Assembly: GCA_023664085.1 (NCBI GenBank)
Contig: JAMPGE010000004.1
Location: 1-64,000 of the forward strand
Length of the DNA: 64,000 nucleotides
Reading direction: 5' to 3'
DNA from: Muribaculum sp.
GTDB lineage: Bacteria; Bacteroidota; Bacteroidia; Bacteroidales; Muribaculaceae
Program-made: the position numbers and the translations under genes
Notes under the pieces: generated by a model
Databases searched by the model: none
What the model saw: the letters and a program-made list of their open reading frames with translations, nothing else
What the model was told of the DNA's origin: nothing
Part shown: piece after piece, positions 33,843 to 42,772 of the stretch
Layout of the letters: each line of letters opens with the position of its first letter
How positions within the stretch are numbered: position 1 is the stretch's first letter

Positions 33843-34526
33843 TTAAAGAGATTCCTTCATTCGTTTATAAATAAATACTTTGCCGCGGCTCATAGCGTTA
33901 GGGGCAGGGGGAGCCACGCTCGTGAAATCAAGGTCGGTATGTGAAGGTATCCATTCCATCACAGTGTCTATCCATTTGCATATGCCTGCTTTGGAAGGAT
34001 GAGGATTGGTCTTGCTCTGACGTGAAAGTTGCAGTTCTGAAGAGTTGAAATAATGCGACTTACCCAAACTTTTTTCAAGCCATTCATTCAGCTTCTCTCC
34101 TTTGGATTTTCCGGGCCACGACGGAGGTCCGATCCAAAGATAAGGCGTATTGCCGAGCGCGGTCTTGATTTTGCTTAGGGATGCACCTAAAGAAGCCTCC
34201 GGATTCCTCTCAAACAATTCATTAAGTCCCAGACTTATAAACACCACATCCGGATCCTGCTCCCTTATAATGGTAGAAAGTTTGCCTGAGTTGGCCCACT
34301 TTTTGATAGTGGATCCGTCCCAAATTACGGTGGCTACGGTGAAGCCGTCTTTCTGTCCGAAAGCGTTAAGACGTTCAGCCATCCATCCGGTCATTGAGTC
34401 ACCGAAAAATAGTACCTTCTTAATCGGAGATTCCACCTCTGCAGCCTGCGCCTCATGAAACGGACATATCATCGAAAGAAGCACCGGGAGAACCAACAAC
34501 AATCTTAATATCTTACTCATCAGCAA
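33843..34526 (-). CDS. SGNH/GDSL-type hydrolase, secreted
   Basis: The 227-residue protein has a signal peptide (ending near QAAE, residue 30) and an SGNH fold with block I GDSMTGW, block III GLNELF and a final NPHPS where a DxxH pair is usual. The Asp is not obvious, so activity may be altered. It is the first gene of the unit that continues into the ABC importer, 33 bases upstream of the binding protein, which suggests it acts on the imported ligand or its ester. That link is inference. Confidence 0.75.
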   Translation of the reverse strand: MLMSKILRLLLVLPVLLSMICPFHEAQAAEVESPIKKVLFFGDSMTGWMAERLNAFGQKDGFTVATVIWDGSTIKKWANSGKLSTIIREQDPDVVFISLGLNELFERNPEASLGASLSKIKTALGNTPYLWIGPPSWPGKSKGEKLNEWLEKSLGKSHYFNSSELQLSRQSKTNPHPSKAGICKWIDTVMEWIPSHTDLDFTSVAPPAPNAMSRGKVFIYKRMKESL

Positions 34527-34688
34527 ATGGAGAATTTAAAATAAAAACTACGTAAGTATATATCTGCAGTATATTCTGATTAAGCAAAAACTTTATGGTA
34601 TTGAGTCTGTATTATAATTTGGCGATTGCTTACTCATAAATCCGCAGTCTTACTATGGGAAAACAATGCAAGCTGAATCATTGTTCGA

Positions 34689-35291
34689 TCACGGGATACC
34701 CAGAAAACGATGAAGCTGAACAGAAAGCGTCCACCTCGGATCGGAAAGCACACGGCTTACCGTGCGCAATCTGTTGGCTTCGCAAACCTCTGGATCCGGA
34801 TCCCAGCACGGCTGAAGATACATTAACGTATCTGCTTGCCTGCATGGCAAGCAGAAATAGGGCTCCAAATCCTGCCCAAGATCGATCACTTTGAGTTCGT
34901 CGGCCCTGCTCACCACGATATCCATGTCTAGTTTGGCACCGGAGATACCGGTCTTTGGCGATACGGTGATCCAGTCGATCCCATCGGGCAATGGTATTGT
35001 GCCGTTGGTCTCGATTGCTATTTTTTTACCTGTAGCCTTCTTAAGCAATCTTACAAATTCACTGTCGATGTGCAATGCCGGCTCTCCCCCGGTGAGCACA
35101 ATCCATCCTGCCGTGTAGAGATTCACGGCATGAATGACGTCATCATCGGTCATCATCACACCGTCTTCGTGGCGAGTGTCGCAAAACGGACATTTAAGGT
35201 TGCAGCCACTTAAGCGTATAAACACAGAAGGGTATCCCGTATGATGGCCCTCACCCTGAAGTGAATAGAATATCTCGTTGATTTTTCTCAA
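34689..35291 (-). CDS. queE: 7-carboxy-7-deazaguanine synthase QueE
   Basis: This 200-residue radical-SAM protein has the cluster motif CNLKCPFC (Cys at about 30, 34 and 37), FYSLQGEGHHTG at the N-terminus, and VLTGGEPALH for SAM binding. It rearranges 6-carboxytetrahydropterin to 7-carboxy-7-deazaguanine in queuosine synthesis. It is the last of four que genes in one direction, with a 57-base gap after queD. Confidence 0.95.
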   Translation of the reverse strand: MRKINEIFYSLQGEGHHTGYPSVFIRLSGCNLKCPFCDTRHEDGVMMTDDDVIHAVNLYTAGWIVLTGGEPALHIDSEFVRLLKKATGKKIAIETNGTIPLPDGIDWITVSPKTGISGAKLDMDIVVSRADELKVIDLGQDLEPYFCLPCRQADTLMYLQPCWDPDPEVCEANRLRTVSRVLSDPRWTLSVQLHRFLGIP

Positions 35292-35348
35292 TTTGAAATG
35301 TCTTTTTTTTTACAATCTTGGAATCTCTTGGTGACGAATGATTGTCGC

Positions 35349-35681
35349 TTAATCCAGTTCGAAGATTGCACTGTTGCCTTCGCTTTCCTGCACTTCGCAA
35401 CGAAAACAATTATCTACGTTGTCTACTATCCAGCGTGCTATGTTTTCGGCAGTGGGCTGTTTCGGTATCACATCATTAAGCAGCTGATGGTCAAGCCCAT
35501 GCATAATGATTTGCTTTATATTGGTAAAGTCGGTGACCATACCCTGCGGATTCAGTTCCTTTGCACGGCATTCCACAGTGATGATCCAGTTATGGCCGTG
35601 AATGCGGGTGCACTTGCTTTCGTAAGGAAGATCAAGTCTGTGGGCAGCACTGATTTCCAGTCTTTTTTTAACGTAATACAT
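35349..35681 (-). CDS. queD: 6-carboxytetrahydropterin synthase QueD
   Basis: The 110-residue protein has the PTPS/QueD zinc ligands in SAAHRL and RIHGHNW, and LDHQLLND with TAENIARW near the C-terminus. It converts dihydroneopterin triphosphate to 6-carboxytetrahydropterin. Its start overlaps the queC stop by one base. Confidence 0.95.
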   Translation of the reverse strand: MYYVKKRLEISAAHRLDLPYESKCTRIHGHNWIITVECRAKELNPQGMVTDFTNIKQIIMHGLDHQLLNDVIPKQPTAENIARWIVDNVDNCFRCEVQESEGNSAIFELD

Positions 35682-36349
35682 TAGCCTTCGGGATTATGGT
35701 CATAAACAGTGGGATCTTCAATTCCGGCATCGCGCAATGCTTCATGGCGCTCTCTACAAGTGCCGCAACGACCGCAATGATGCTCTCCTCCTTTGTAACA
35801 ACTGTAGGTGTTGGAGTAGTCCAGACCCAAACGTTTGCCGATACGGGCTATGTCTGTTTTGGTGATTTCGGTATACGGAGCCAATATGTCGATATTCTCA
35901 AAAGTGCCGTAGCTCATGGCCCTGCTCATGGATTCTATAAACTCAGGCCTGCAGTCGGGATAAATGGTATGGTCACCGCCGTGATTAGCTATCAATACAT
36001 GTCTGAGACCATTGCTGGCAGCGATGCCGCATGCCACCGAAAGCATCACTCCGTTGCGGAAAGGCACCACCGTCGACTTCATGTTTGAATCGTCATAATT
36101 GCCTTCCGGGATAAATTCCGCACCGTCAAGAAGCGAGCTCTTGAAATACAAATGCATGAATCCCAATGGAATCAAGGCAAATTCTATGCCGAGTTCCTTG
36201 CAATGCTGCTGCGCACACATTGCTTCACGCCGATTATGGTTCGAACCATAGTCAAACGTCACTGCCATTGCAATACGATCCTTATAGTCGTGAAGCAGCG
36301 TCACGCTATCCAGACCGCCTGAAAGTACTATTATTGAATCCTTTGTCAT
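35681..36349 (-). CDS. queC: 7-cyano-7-deazaguanine synthase QueC
   Basis: The 222-residue N-type ATP pyrophosphatase has the PP-loop SGGLDSVT (residues 10-17) and a C-terminal zinc site of four cysteines in CYKGGEHHCGRCGTC. It turns 7-carboxy-7-deazaguanine into preQ0 using ATP and ammonia. It lies between queF and queD. Confidence 0.96.
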   Translation of the reverse strand: MTKDSIIVLSGGLDSVTLLHDYKDRIAMAVTFDYGSNHNRREAMCAQQHCKELGIEFALIPLGFMHLYFKSSLLDGAEFIPEGNYDDSNMKSTVVPFRNGVMLSVACGIAASNGLRHVLIANHGGDHTIYPDCRPEFIESMSRAMSYGTFENIDILAPYTEITKTDIARIGKRLGLDYSNTYSCYKGGEHHCGRCGTCRERHEALRDAGIEDPTVYDHNPEG

Positions 36350-36378
36350 AGGAAATGGTTATTAGTTTCCGTTTCAGG

Positions 36379-36864
36379 TCATTTGAGAGCTGCTTTCTGC
36401 ATCTCGGAGATGGCCTGAATGCGACGTTGCTCTTCAAGGGCTTGATGATTCTTGTCGCCTCTGCATGCAAACGGATAAATGCTGATACCGCCGCGGGGCA
36501 TAAACAGGCCCTTCACTTCAATATATCGAGGGTGCATCAGATCCCATAGATCATTAAGGATGATGTTCACACAATCCTCATGGAAGTCACCGTGATTTCG
36601 AAATGAAAAAAGATACAGCTTCAGACTTTTGCTCTCCACCATTTTTTCGGCCGGGATATAACTGATGAGAATATGGCCGAAATCCGGCTGCCCGGTTTTG
36701 GGGCATAAGGTAGTAAACTCCGGGCAATCAAACGTCACCACGTATTCCCTGTCGGGATGTTTGTTTACAAAAGTCTCGAGCATTTCCGGGGCATAGTCCG
36801 AAGGATAAACAGTCCCCTGGTTTCCCAGGAGACTTACACCGTTGAGTTCTTCAGCCGTACGCAT
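36379..36864 (-). CDS. queF: NADPH-dependent preQ0 reductase QueF (short type)
   Basis: The ATG at 36864 ([13 protein letters not shown]) overlaps the stop of the zinc-ribbon gene by one base and gives 161 residues, the usual size of type I QueF; the longer frame from 36981 lies within that gene and is rejected. The active-site Cys is in [13 protein letters not shown], and the QueF motif [16 protein letters not shown] follows. It reduces preQ0 to preQ1 before insertion into tRNA. Confidence 0.95.
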   Translation of the reverse strand: MRTAEELNGVSLLGNQGTVYPSDYAPEMLETFVNKHPDREYVVTFDCPEFTTLCPKTGQPDFGHILISYIPAEKMVESKSLKLYLFSFRNHGDFHEDCVNIILNDLWDLMHPRYIEVKGLFMPRGGISIYPFACRGDKNHQALEEQRRIQAISEMQKAALK

Positions 36865-37685
36865 TATTCCGCTGTCTTTGAGGAGCGTTTGCGAGGAGTC
36901 TTCTTCTGCGGTTCTTCCTGTGTGGGCTCTTCGATACCGGCAAGGGCGGCATCGATCATAATGCGTCCGCAGTATTCGCATACGATCACCTTCTTATGCA
37001 TTTTGATTTCAAGCTGGCGCTGGGGAGGAATACGATTGAAGCATCCGCCGCATGCATTGCGTTGCACCGTGACGATACCCAAACCGTTGTGGGCATTTTT
37101 GCGGATTCGCTTGAAGGCAGCCAGAGTGTAATCGTCGATAAGCGGCTCAAGTGCCTTGGCCTGCGTGCGGATATTTTCTTCCTCCTGACGGGTCTCGGAT
37201 ACGATCTCTGCAAGTTCGCTCTTCTTCTCCTCAAGGATATGCTCATGATCAGAGAGCTCCTCACGAGTACGGTCAATATTGAGTTGCTTGGCTTCCTGCT
37301 TCTCAAGAGCCTCACGGATATTTTTCTCCGCGAGTTCTATCTCAAGGCTTTCAAACTCCTTTTCTTTTTCAAGGAAAGCGTATTCGCGGTTGTTGCGTAC
37401 ATGATTGATCTGGTCTTCATATTTCGCAATCTTGGCCTTACGCTCTTCGATCTGCTCCTTCTTTACGCTTACGAACTCCTTGAGGTCCGATATTTCATCG
37501 GTATACTTCTGTATACGGGTCTGATAACGCACTATGTCGTCCTCAAGATCCTTCACCTCATTGGGGAGTTCACCACGCAAAAACTTTATGCGGTCAATCT
37601 CCGAAAGGAGTGTCTGAAGCTGGTAGAGGGCTTTAAGACGTTCCTCTACCGAGAGTTCCTTGTCCGTTTTCTTTTCAGTTGCCAT
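36864..37685 (-). CDS. Coiled-coil protein with C4 zinc ribbon (COG1579 type)
   Basis: The 273-residue protein is a long coiled coil (about residues 12-190) followed by a zinc ribbon with CGGC and CEYC (about 212-240) and a basic tail. This layout fits COG1579/zf-RING_7 proteins, often found next to Nif3-family genes, as here. They are thought to bind nucleic acid, but the function is unsettled. It is translationally coupled to queF by TAATG overlap. Confidence 0.85.
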   Translation of the reverse strand: MATEKKTDKELSVEERLKALYQLQTLLSEIDRIKFLRGELPNEVKDLEDDIVRYQTRIQKYTDEISDLKEFVSVKKEQIEERKAKIAKYEDQINHVRNNREYAFLEKEKEFESLEIELAEKNIREALEKQEAKQLNIDRTREELSDHEHILEEKKSELAEIVSETRQEEENIRTQAKALEPLIDDYTLAAFKRIRKNAHNGLGIVTVQRNACGGCFNRIPPQRQLEIKMHKKVIVCEYCGRIMIDAALAGIEEPTQEEPQKKTPRKRSSKTAE

Positions 37686-37789
37686 AAACTGTTGTAGTAA
37701 TGTATTTAAAGGCCGTGGATTCAGGCCGGTTTATATTTATTTTGATTGAAAATTCCAAGTGGTTTCCTTATAAAGATTTTTACGGATGT

Positions 37790-38578
37790 TCAGAGAAACT
37801 TTATGGGATTTGACTCTGATTCCGACATGTAGACCACTGCCTCGGGGAAGGCTTCCACAAGGATACGCTGAAAAAGCTCCCGACAGCATAGTTCACCCTC
37901 GTAATGTCCGATATCGGCCAAAACGATATCGTCGGCATACGTGGTGAAGTCGTGGTATTTCACGTCACCGGTGATGTATACGTCTGCACCGGCCGCCACT
38001 GCATCCTTGATAAATGAGGCGCCGGAGCCGCCGCAGATGGCCACGTTTCTTACCACCAGACCCTTTGACTGGGCTGAGTAGCGCAGGCTTTTCACTCCGA
38101 AAGCATCCTTTACCTTACGCAGAAACTCAAGCTTGGGGGTGGGTGAAGAGGTGGCTCCGATCACTCCCAGCCCCACAGACGGATCGCTTTCAGAAATCAC
38201 CAGAGGCGACAGATCTTTTAGTCCGAGTTTATGGGCCATCTCATAACTCACTCCTTGATAAGCGATATCAAGATTGGTGTGGGCCGAATAAATGGAGATT
38301 CCTTTGGAGAGCGCCTCCATCACAATTCGCTGTGTCTGATCGGCTCCCGTAAGGTTTTTCAGCCCTCGGAATATCAAGGGATGATGACTTACAATCATAT
38401 TGCACTCCCGCTTGAGAGCTTCGCGCAATATCTCTTCGGTGACATCGAGACAGAGCAGGATAGCGCTGACCTGATGCTCGGGGTTGCCAACCTGCAGACC
38501 TGCGTTGTCATATGATTCCTGCAGCCGCAGCGGAGCATAGGTCTCAATGGCTGCGGCTATGTCGCGAACTTTCAACAT
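37790..38578 (-). CDS. Nif3-like dinuclear metal centre protein (YbgI type)
   Basis: The 262-residue protein has the Nif3 metal ligands: IVSHHPLIFRG, SAHTNLD and DIGHYEGE. It lacks the extra central domain found in longer Bacteroidetes and Firmicutes homologues and so is the short YbgI form. Members form toroidal hexamers; they are annotated as GTP cyclohydrolase I type 2 homologues, though the activity is unclear. It is followed after 104 bases by the zinc-ribbon gene and lies 14 bases after the aspS stop. Confidence 0.93.
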   Translation of the reverse strand: MLKVRDIAAAIETYAPLRLQESYDNAGLQVGNPEHQVSAILLCLDVTEEILREALKRECNMIVSHHPLIFRGLKNLTGADQTQRIVMEALSKGISIYSAHTNLDIAYQGVSYEMAHKLGLKDLSPLVISESDPSVGLGVIGATSSPTPKLEFLRKVKDAFGVKSLRYSAQSKGLVVRNVAICGGSGASFIKDAVAAGADVYITGDVKYHDFTTYADDIVLADIGHYEGELCCRELFQRILVEAFPEAVVYMSESESNPIKFL

Positions 38579-38592
38579 ATGGAATTTTCTGT

Positions 38593-40350
38593 TTACTTTT
38601 CTTCGGGGGTAAGGTCAAGCTTGAGTCTCAACTCTTCAAGCTGTGCTTCATCGATGGGTGAGGGTGACTCATTCATCACGTCGCGTCCGGAATTGTTTTT
38701 CGGGAATGCGATGGTGTCGCGGATGGTATCAAGTCCGGCAAGGATAGACACAAAACGGTCGAAGCCCAAAGCCAAACCGCCGTGAGGAGGCGCTCCATAC
38801 TGGAAGGCATCCATCAGGAAGCCAAACTGCTCGTGGGCTCTTTCGGGGGTAAAGCCCAGCAGTTCAAACATTGTATCCTGCAGTTCGGCATCATGAATCC
38901 TTATTGATCCGCCTCCAAGTTCGGTTCCGTTTACCACAATGTCGTAGGCAGTGGCACGTACCTTGCCGGTGTCGGTCTTCAGCAGCGGGATATCTTCCGG
39001 ATTTGGAGAGGTGAAGGGATGGTGCATGGCGTAATAGCGCTGAGTCTCTTCATCCCATTCAAACAAGGGGAAGTCCACCACCCACAGAGGAGCGAACGTA
39101 TCTTTATCACGCAGTCCGAGGCGATTTCCCATTTCCAGACGGAGTTCGCACAATTGCTTGCGGGTCTTCATGGCTTCTCCGCTCATCACCAGAAGCAAGT
39201 CGCCGGGCTTGGCACCGGAGCGTTCGCCCCAGGCGCGCAGATCTTCTTCGGAGTAGAACTTGCCTACGGAGCTCTTCACACTTCCGTCGGCTTCAAACTT
39301 CACCCACATCAGGCCTTTTGCACCTACCTGCGGACGCTTCACGAAGTCGGTGAGCTGGTCGATTTGCTTGCGGGTATAGGAAGCACAACCGAGGGCGCAG
39401 ATCCCTACCGTCAGTTCGGCATCGTCCACCACGCTGAAATCATGACCCTTGGCAAGATCCGTAAGATCTACAAACTTCATACCGAAACGAAGGTCAGGCT
39501 TATCCGATCCATACTGCTCCATTGCGTCTTGCCAGGTCATTCTGAGGAATGGCTCGGTAAAGTCAATACCCTTTACGTACTTGAAGATATGCTTTACAAG
39601 GCCTTCAAACATCTCGATTACGTCATCCTGCTCCACAAAGCTCATTTCGCAGTCCACCTGAGTAAATTCAGGCTGACGGTCGGCGCGTAAATCCTCATCA
39701 CGGAAGCACTTGGCAATCTGGAAATAACGATCAAATCCGCTGACCATGAGAAGTTGTTTGAACAGCTGCGGACTCTGCGGAAGAGCGTAAAATTCTCCGG
39801 GATTCATTCGTGAAGGCACCACGAAATCGCGGGCACCTTCCGGAGTGGATTTCACCAAGATCGGAGTCTCCACTTCGAGGAAATGGTTGGCGTCGAGATA
39901 TCTGCGGATCTCGAAAGCCATTTTGTGGCGCAATTCGAGATTCTTTTTCACACAAGAGCGACGAAGGTCAAGATAACGGTATTTCATTCGGAGATCATCG
40001 CCGCCATCGGTATTGTCTTCTATCGTGAAGGGAGGTATTTTAGACTTATTGAGCACCTTCAGACCCGAGGCAAGAATCTCGATATCTCCGGTGGGAAGAT
40101 TGGCATTCTTGCTGGCTCGTTCGGCTACTTTGCCTTCTATCTGCACTACAAATTCACGTCCCAGATTATTGCCTTCTTCGAAAAGATCGTTGTCGGAGTC
40201 AAACACTACCTGAGTTATGCCATATCTGTCGCGGATATCGACAAAGGTCATACCTCCCATCTTGCGTACTCTTTGAACCCAGCCGGCAATTTTCACTTTC
40301 TTGCCTGCATCTGTGATGCGGAGCTCGCCGCACGTTGTGTCTCTAAACAT
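38593..40350 (-). CDS. aspS: Aspartate-tRNA ligase
   Basis: The 585-residue bacterial-type enzyme has an N-terminal OB anticodon-binding domain (residues 1-105), class II motif 2 [16 protein letters not shown], an inserted GAD domain (about 285-410) and motif 3 [10 protein letters not shown]. It charges tRNA-Asp. A consensus promoter lies about 100 bases upstream. The unit continues into the Nif3 gene. Confidence 0.98.
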   Translation of the reverse strand: MFRDTTCGELRITDAGKKVKIAGWVQRVRKMGGMTFVDIRDRYGITQVVFDSDNDLFEEGNNLGREFVVQIEGKVAERASKNANLPTGDIEILASGLKVLNKSKIPPFTIEDNTDGGDDLRMKYRYLDLRRSCVKKNLELRHKMAFEIRRYLDANHFLEVETPILVKSTPEGARDFVVPSRMNPGEFYALPQSPQLFKQLLMVSGFDRYFQIAKCFRDEDLRADRQPEFTQVDCEMSFVEQDDVIEMFEGLVKHIFKYVKGIDFTEPFLRMTWQDAMEQYGSDKPDLRFGMKFVDLTDLAKGHDFSVVDDAELTVGICALGCASYTRKQIDQLTDFVKRPQVGAKGLMWVKFEADGSVKSSVGKFYSEEDLRAWGERSGAKPGDLLLVMSGEAMKTRKQLCELRLEMGNRLGLRDKDTFAPLWVVDFPLFEWDEETQRYYAMHHPFTSPNPEDIPLLKTDTGKVRATAYDIVVNGTELGGGSIRIHDAELQDTMFELLGFTPERAHEQFGFLMDAFQYGAPPHGGLALGFDRFVSILAGLDTIRDTIAFPKNNSGRDVMNESPSPIDEAQLEELRLKLDLTPEEK

Positions 40351-40459
40351 TTTTCAAGTTATGATTTGTCTTTGAACCATAAGTAATTGAAGCGAAAAGG
40401 CTCCTTCCTTACGCTCCAAATTATGCCCGCATGCTTACTCCACGGGTCAACTTAACGTG

Positions 40460-40491
40460 CAAAATTAACTTTTTTTCGGTTAAAATCCAAA
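40460..40491 (-). promoter_or_regulatory. Promoter of aspS
   Basis: On the minus strand, TTTG (40491-40488) and TAATTTTG (40467-40460) are exactly 20 bases apart. The start would be near 40453, with a leader of about 100 bases to aspS. Confidence 0.75.
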
Positions 40492-40562
40492 AAAATCTCA
40501 TACTAATTAGCTTAGAGAATTACCTGTTGCGCCAAATTGTATGTCACGTTAAATCCCATTGT

Positions 40563-40799
40563 TTACTGTTCGGCATAGGATCTTACCGTCGGACTCTCCA
40601 CGTCCACTCCATATTCTTTGGCAAATCGCAATATGGCCCTCGCCAACTTTGGCTTCAATTCTTCCGGACAGTAACGGAAATATGCCTCGGCTGCCCTTAC
40701 ATGCACCGCGTCAGGCATCGGGTATTCTCTTCTTTCGGGTAGTCCGAACACGCTGTCGGGCAGGTCTTTCCTTTCTTCCGTATCAAGTCGATCGTTCAT
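40563..40799 (-). CDS. Small conserved hypothetical protein
   Basis: This 78-residue protein has the pattern LPDSVFGLPERREYPMPDAVH followed by an alanine-rich helix (VRAAEAYFRYC). Similar small proteins occur in Bacteroidetes and Firmicutes and in phages (DUF6582-like), without known function. It stands alone between aspS and the S41 peptidase gene. Confidence 0.65.
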   Translation of the reverse strand: MNDRLDTEERKDLPDSVFGLPERREYPMPDAVHVRAAEAYFRYCPEELKPKLARAILRFAKEYGVDVESPTVRSYAEQ

Positions 40800-40888
40800 A
40801 ATAATTTGTTTTTCAGTTTACTTTTTATCGGCAAACTCATTCTACTTCATTATTACAACAATCAATTCCTTCGTTGGGTTGCCTACCC

Positions 40889-41917
40889 TCAGTGATTCAG
40901 GGCGAATTCGAGTATTTCATCTTTTCCCTCGGCCAGAGCCTCTTCGCTGCTGTGGCATTCGCAACCTTCACTCGGATCTATTCCGAATTCGGTGGGGCTC
41001 CCGTCGGGTGCGCTCACCGGACTTGCAGAGAATCTTATCGCCCAGCCGTTGGGCAATTCGGATGTAAAGGGAAGTCCTCCTCCGCCACCGGTGCGTGATC
41101 CGGCTATCTTCACCTGCGGAAGCGACTTCATTACAGCCACAAAATTGTTGGCCGCACTGTAGCATTGCCGATTGGTAAGTACAATGACGTCTTTATCCCA
41201 CATAACGTGTCCTTGTCTGGCCGGACTATACGTGATGCGGTACGGCTCCGAAAAATCATCGTGGCCCGGTCCGGTCTTGTGGCGTATGAAGCCCCCTGTG
41301 ATATCCGACGTTATAAACCTGCCCACAAAGGTGTCGACGTTCGTCAGAAGTCCTCCTCCGTTATTGCGTATATCTATTATCAATCTTTTGCATTCGTTGA
41401 CTTCAAACCATGCCAACACATAATCCAGAGCCGTGGCCGACACTGTGGTGGAAAACGACGGATAGTAGATGTATCCTATTTTTTCTCCTCTGCCGTTGGT
41501 CATCACCTTGTAATTCATTCCGGAAATGCTTCGGTAATCAAATTTAAGGTAATATTCCTGAAGGGTGCGTAGATTGAAGTCCTGCGGATAATCGCTCCAC
41601 CATTTGCGGTAATAACTCACGTCGAATCTGGAGTAAAGATTCACATGCCCGTCTTTCAACTCGTAGAGCATGCGCGAGCATACGTCGAAGAGTTCCATAT
41701 GCTTCATATCGCTCCTTAGCTGATTTCGATAGCGCGAGGATATCTCCTGCCAATCAATCTGCTTTTCGTAGAGATAGCAATACTTGGTATCGATTATTTC
41801 CACAAGTGCGTCGAAATTGCCATAGACATCATCCTTGTATTCCGGGGCTTCATCACACCCTGCGATGATCAGGCTCATCAAGACCGAAAGCATGATCGCA
41901 AGCGTAGTATTCTTCAT
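40889..41917 (-). CDS. S41 family peptidase, lipoprotein
   Basis: The 342-residue protein has a lipobox (IAGC, Cys21) and a tail-specific protease core: LIIDIRNNGGG, then the nucleophile Ser in RQCYSAANNF. No PDZ domain is evident, so it is a short C-terminal-processing-like peptidase anchored in the envelope. Its ATG overlaps the stop of the DUF3316 gene by one base. Confidence 0.88.
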   Translation of the reverse strand: MKNTTLAIMLSVLMSLIIAGCDEAPEYKDDVYGNFDALVEIIDTKYCYLYEKQIDWQEISSRYRNQLRSDMKHMELFDVCSRMLYELKDGHVNLYSRFDVSYYRKWWSDYPQDFNLRTLQEYYLKFDYRSISGMNYKVMTNGRGEKIGYIYYPSFSTTVSATALDYVLAWFEVNECKRLIIDIRNNGGGLLTNVDTFVGRFITSDITGGFIRHKTGPGHDDFSEPYRITYSPARQGHVMWDKDVIVLTNRQCYSAANNFVAVMKSLPQVKIAGSRTGGGGGLPFTSELPNGWAIRFSASPVSAPDGSPTEFGIDPSEGCECHSSEEALAEGKDEILEFALNH

Positions 41918-42762
41918 CAGTAAATGCTTAGAACTTTATGCGGGTCTTTGTTTTTCAGATTTATACCGTGTGGTACCACTCCCACCACCAGCGAATGGCA
42001 CCACTGCCGGGTAATGAGTGAGCAGGCCTGACGGTTCATAAATTGCAGTCGGTAACCGATCTGCATGGCAGTCCTCCCGAAATCAAGAGTAGCGCTCAGC
42101 AGATTGTCTACGGCAAAATAGTTGCCTGGCCAGCCGCAGTGAATCAATCCTTTTCTGTTGCCCAGATAGATTTCCCAGAAGGTCTCGCCGTAGGCCGGAG
42201 AGAAGAACGCCCCTATAAGAGGGGTGCTAACCCTCTCGGCAAGAAGTACCGGTAGCCTTCCGATCCGCAACGGATACGACAAGCCTATTCTTGCTCCTAT
42301 GTCGGTATGGGCCAGTACTTCCACAGGATTATTACTGTTTCTTATGAGCCACATGGCTCCTACGGAAAAGCCGTAGTATCCTCCCAAAGATATCTGCAGT
42401 CTTTCGCAGAGATAGGAGCGCCAGTCCATCCCGAATTTGAAATCGGCCCCCAAATTAATCATTGAGGCCGTGCCCGCCGGATTCAGCATGTCGGAGAAAT
42501 ATACCGATGCATCAAAGGCCATCGACATACGGGCAGGATTGAACGGCATCACTTTGGTCCACAATCCCGATAATGCATAGTCGGTGGCCTGATAATGTAC
42601 GGGAGAAAGATAGGTGGCAAGAGTGCGACGTGATCCCACCTCGAGGTTATAAAAGGACGTCACCACGCGGGATGTATCTGCAACTTCGGCATCTGCCCTC
42701 ACCACAGATAGCATCATCAGCAGAGCCACTAACACTCCTCGGGCCACTCTCTGCATACGCAT
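41917..42762 (-). CDS. DUF3316 family outer membrane protein
   Basis: The 281-residue protein has a signal peptide (ending near RADA, residue 25) and beta-barrel-like strands throughout, matching DUF3316 proteins of Bacteroidales. The function is unknown. It starts 10 bases after the parC stop and is coupled to the S41 peptidase gene. Confidence 0.78.
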   Translation of the reverse strand: MRMQRVARGVLVALLMMLSVVRADAEVADTSRVVTSFYNLEVGSRRTLATYLSPVHYQATDYALSGLWTKVMPFNPARMSMAFDASVYFSDMLNPAGTASMINLGADFKFGMDWRSYLCERLQISLGGYYGFSVGAMWLIRNSNNPVEVLAHTDIGARIGLSYPLRIGRLPVLLAERVSTPLIGAFFSPAYGETFWEIYLGNRKGLIHCGWPGNYFAVDNLLSATLDFGRTAMQIGYRLQFMNRQACSLITRQWCHSLVVGVVPHGINLKNKDPHKVLSIY

Positions 42763-42772
42763 TTTTCTTTAC

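Noticed and set aside
34527-34688. Cobalamin riboswitch or iron box before the importer operon
   Set aside because: No B12-box-like sequence or clear repressor palindrome is visible; the gap is AT-rich with no recognisable element.
36865-36981. Longer QueF N-terminus
   Set aside because: The extra 39 residues lie inside the zinc-ribbon gene, are unlike QueF, and a well-placed ATG at 36864 gives the normal length.
37686-37789. preQ1 riboswitch before the que genes
   Set aside because: I looked for the short preQ1 aptamer pattern and saw only a GGCC-type hairpin without it.
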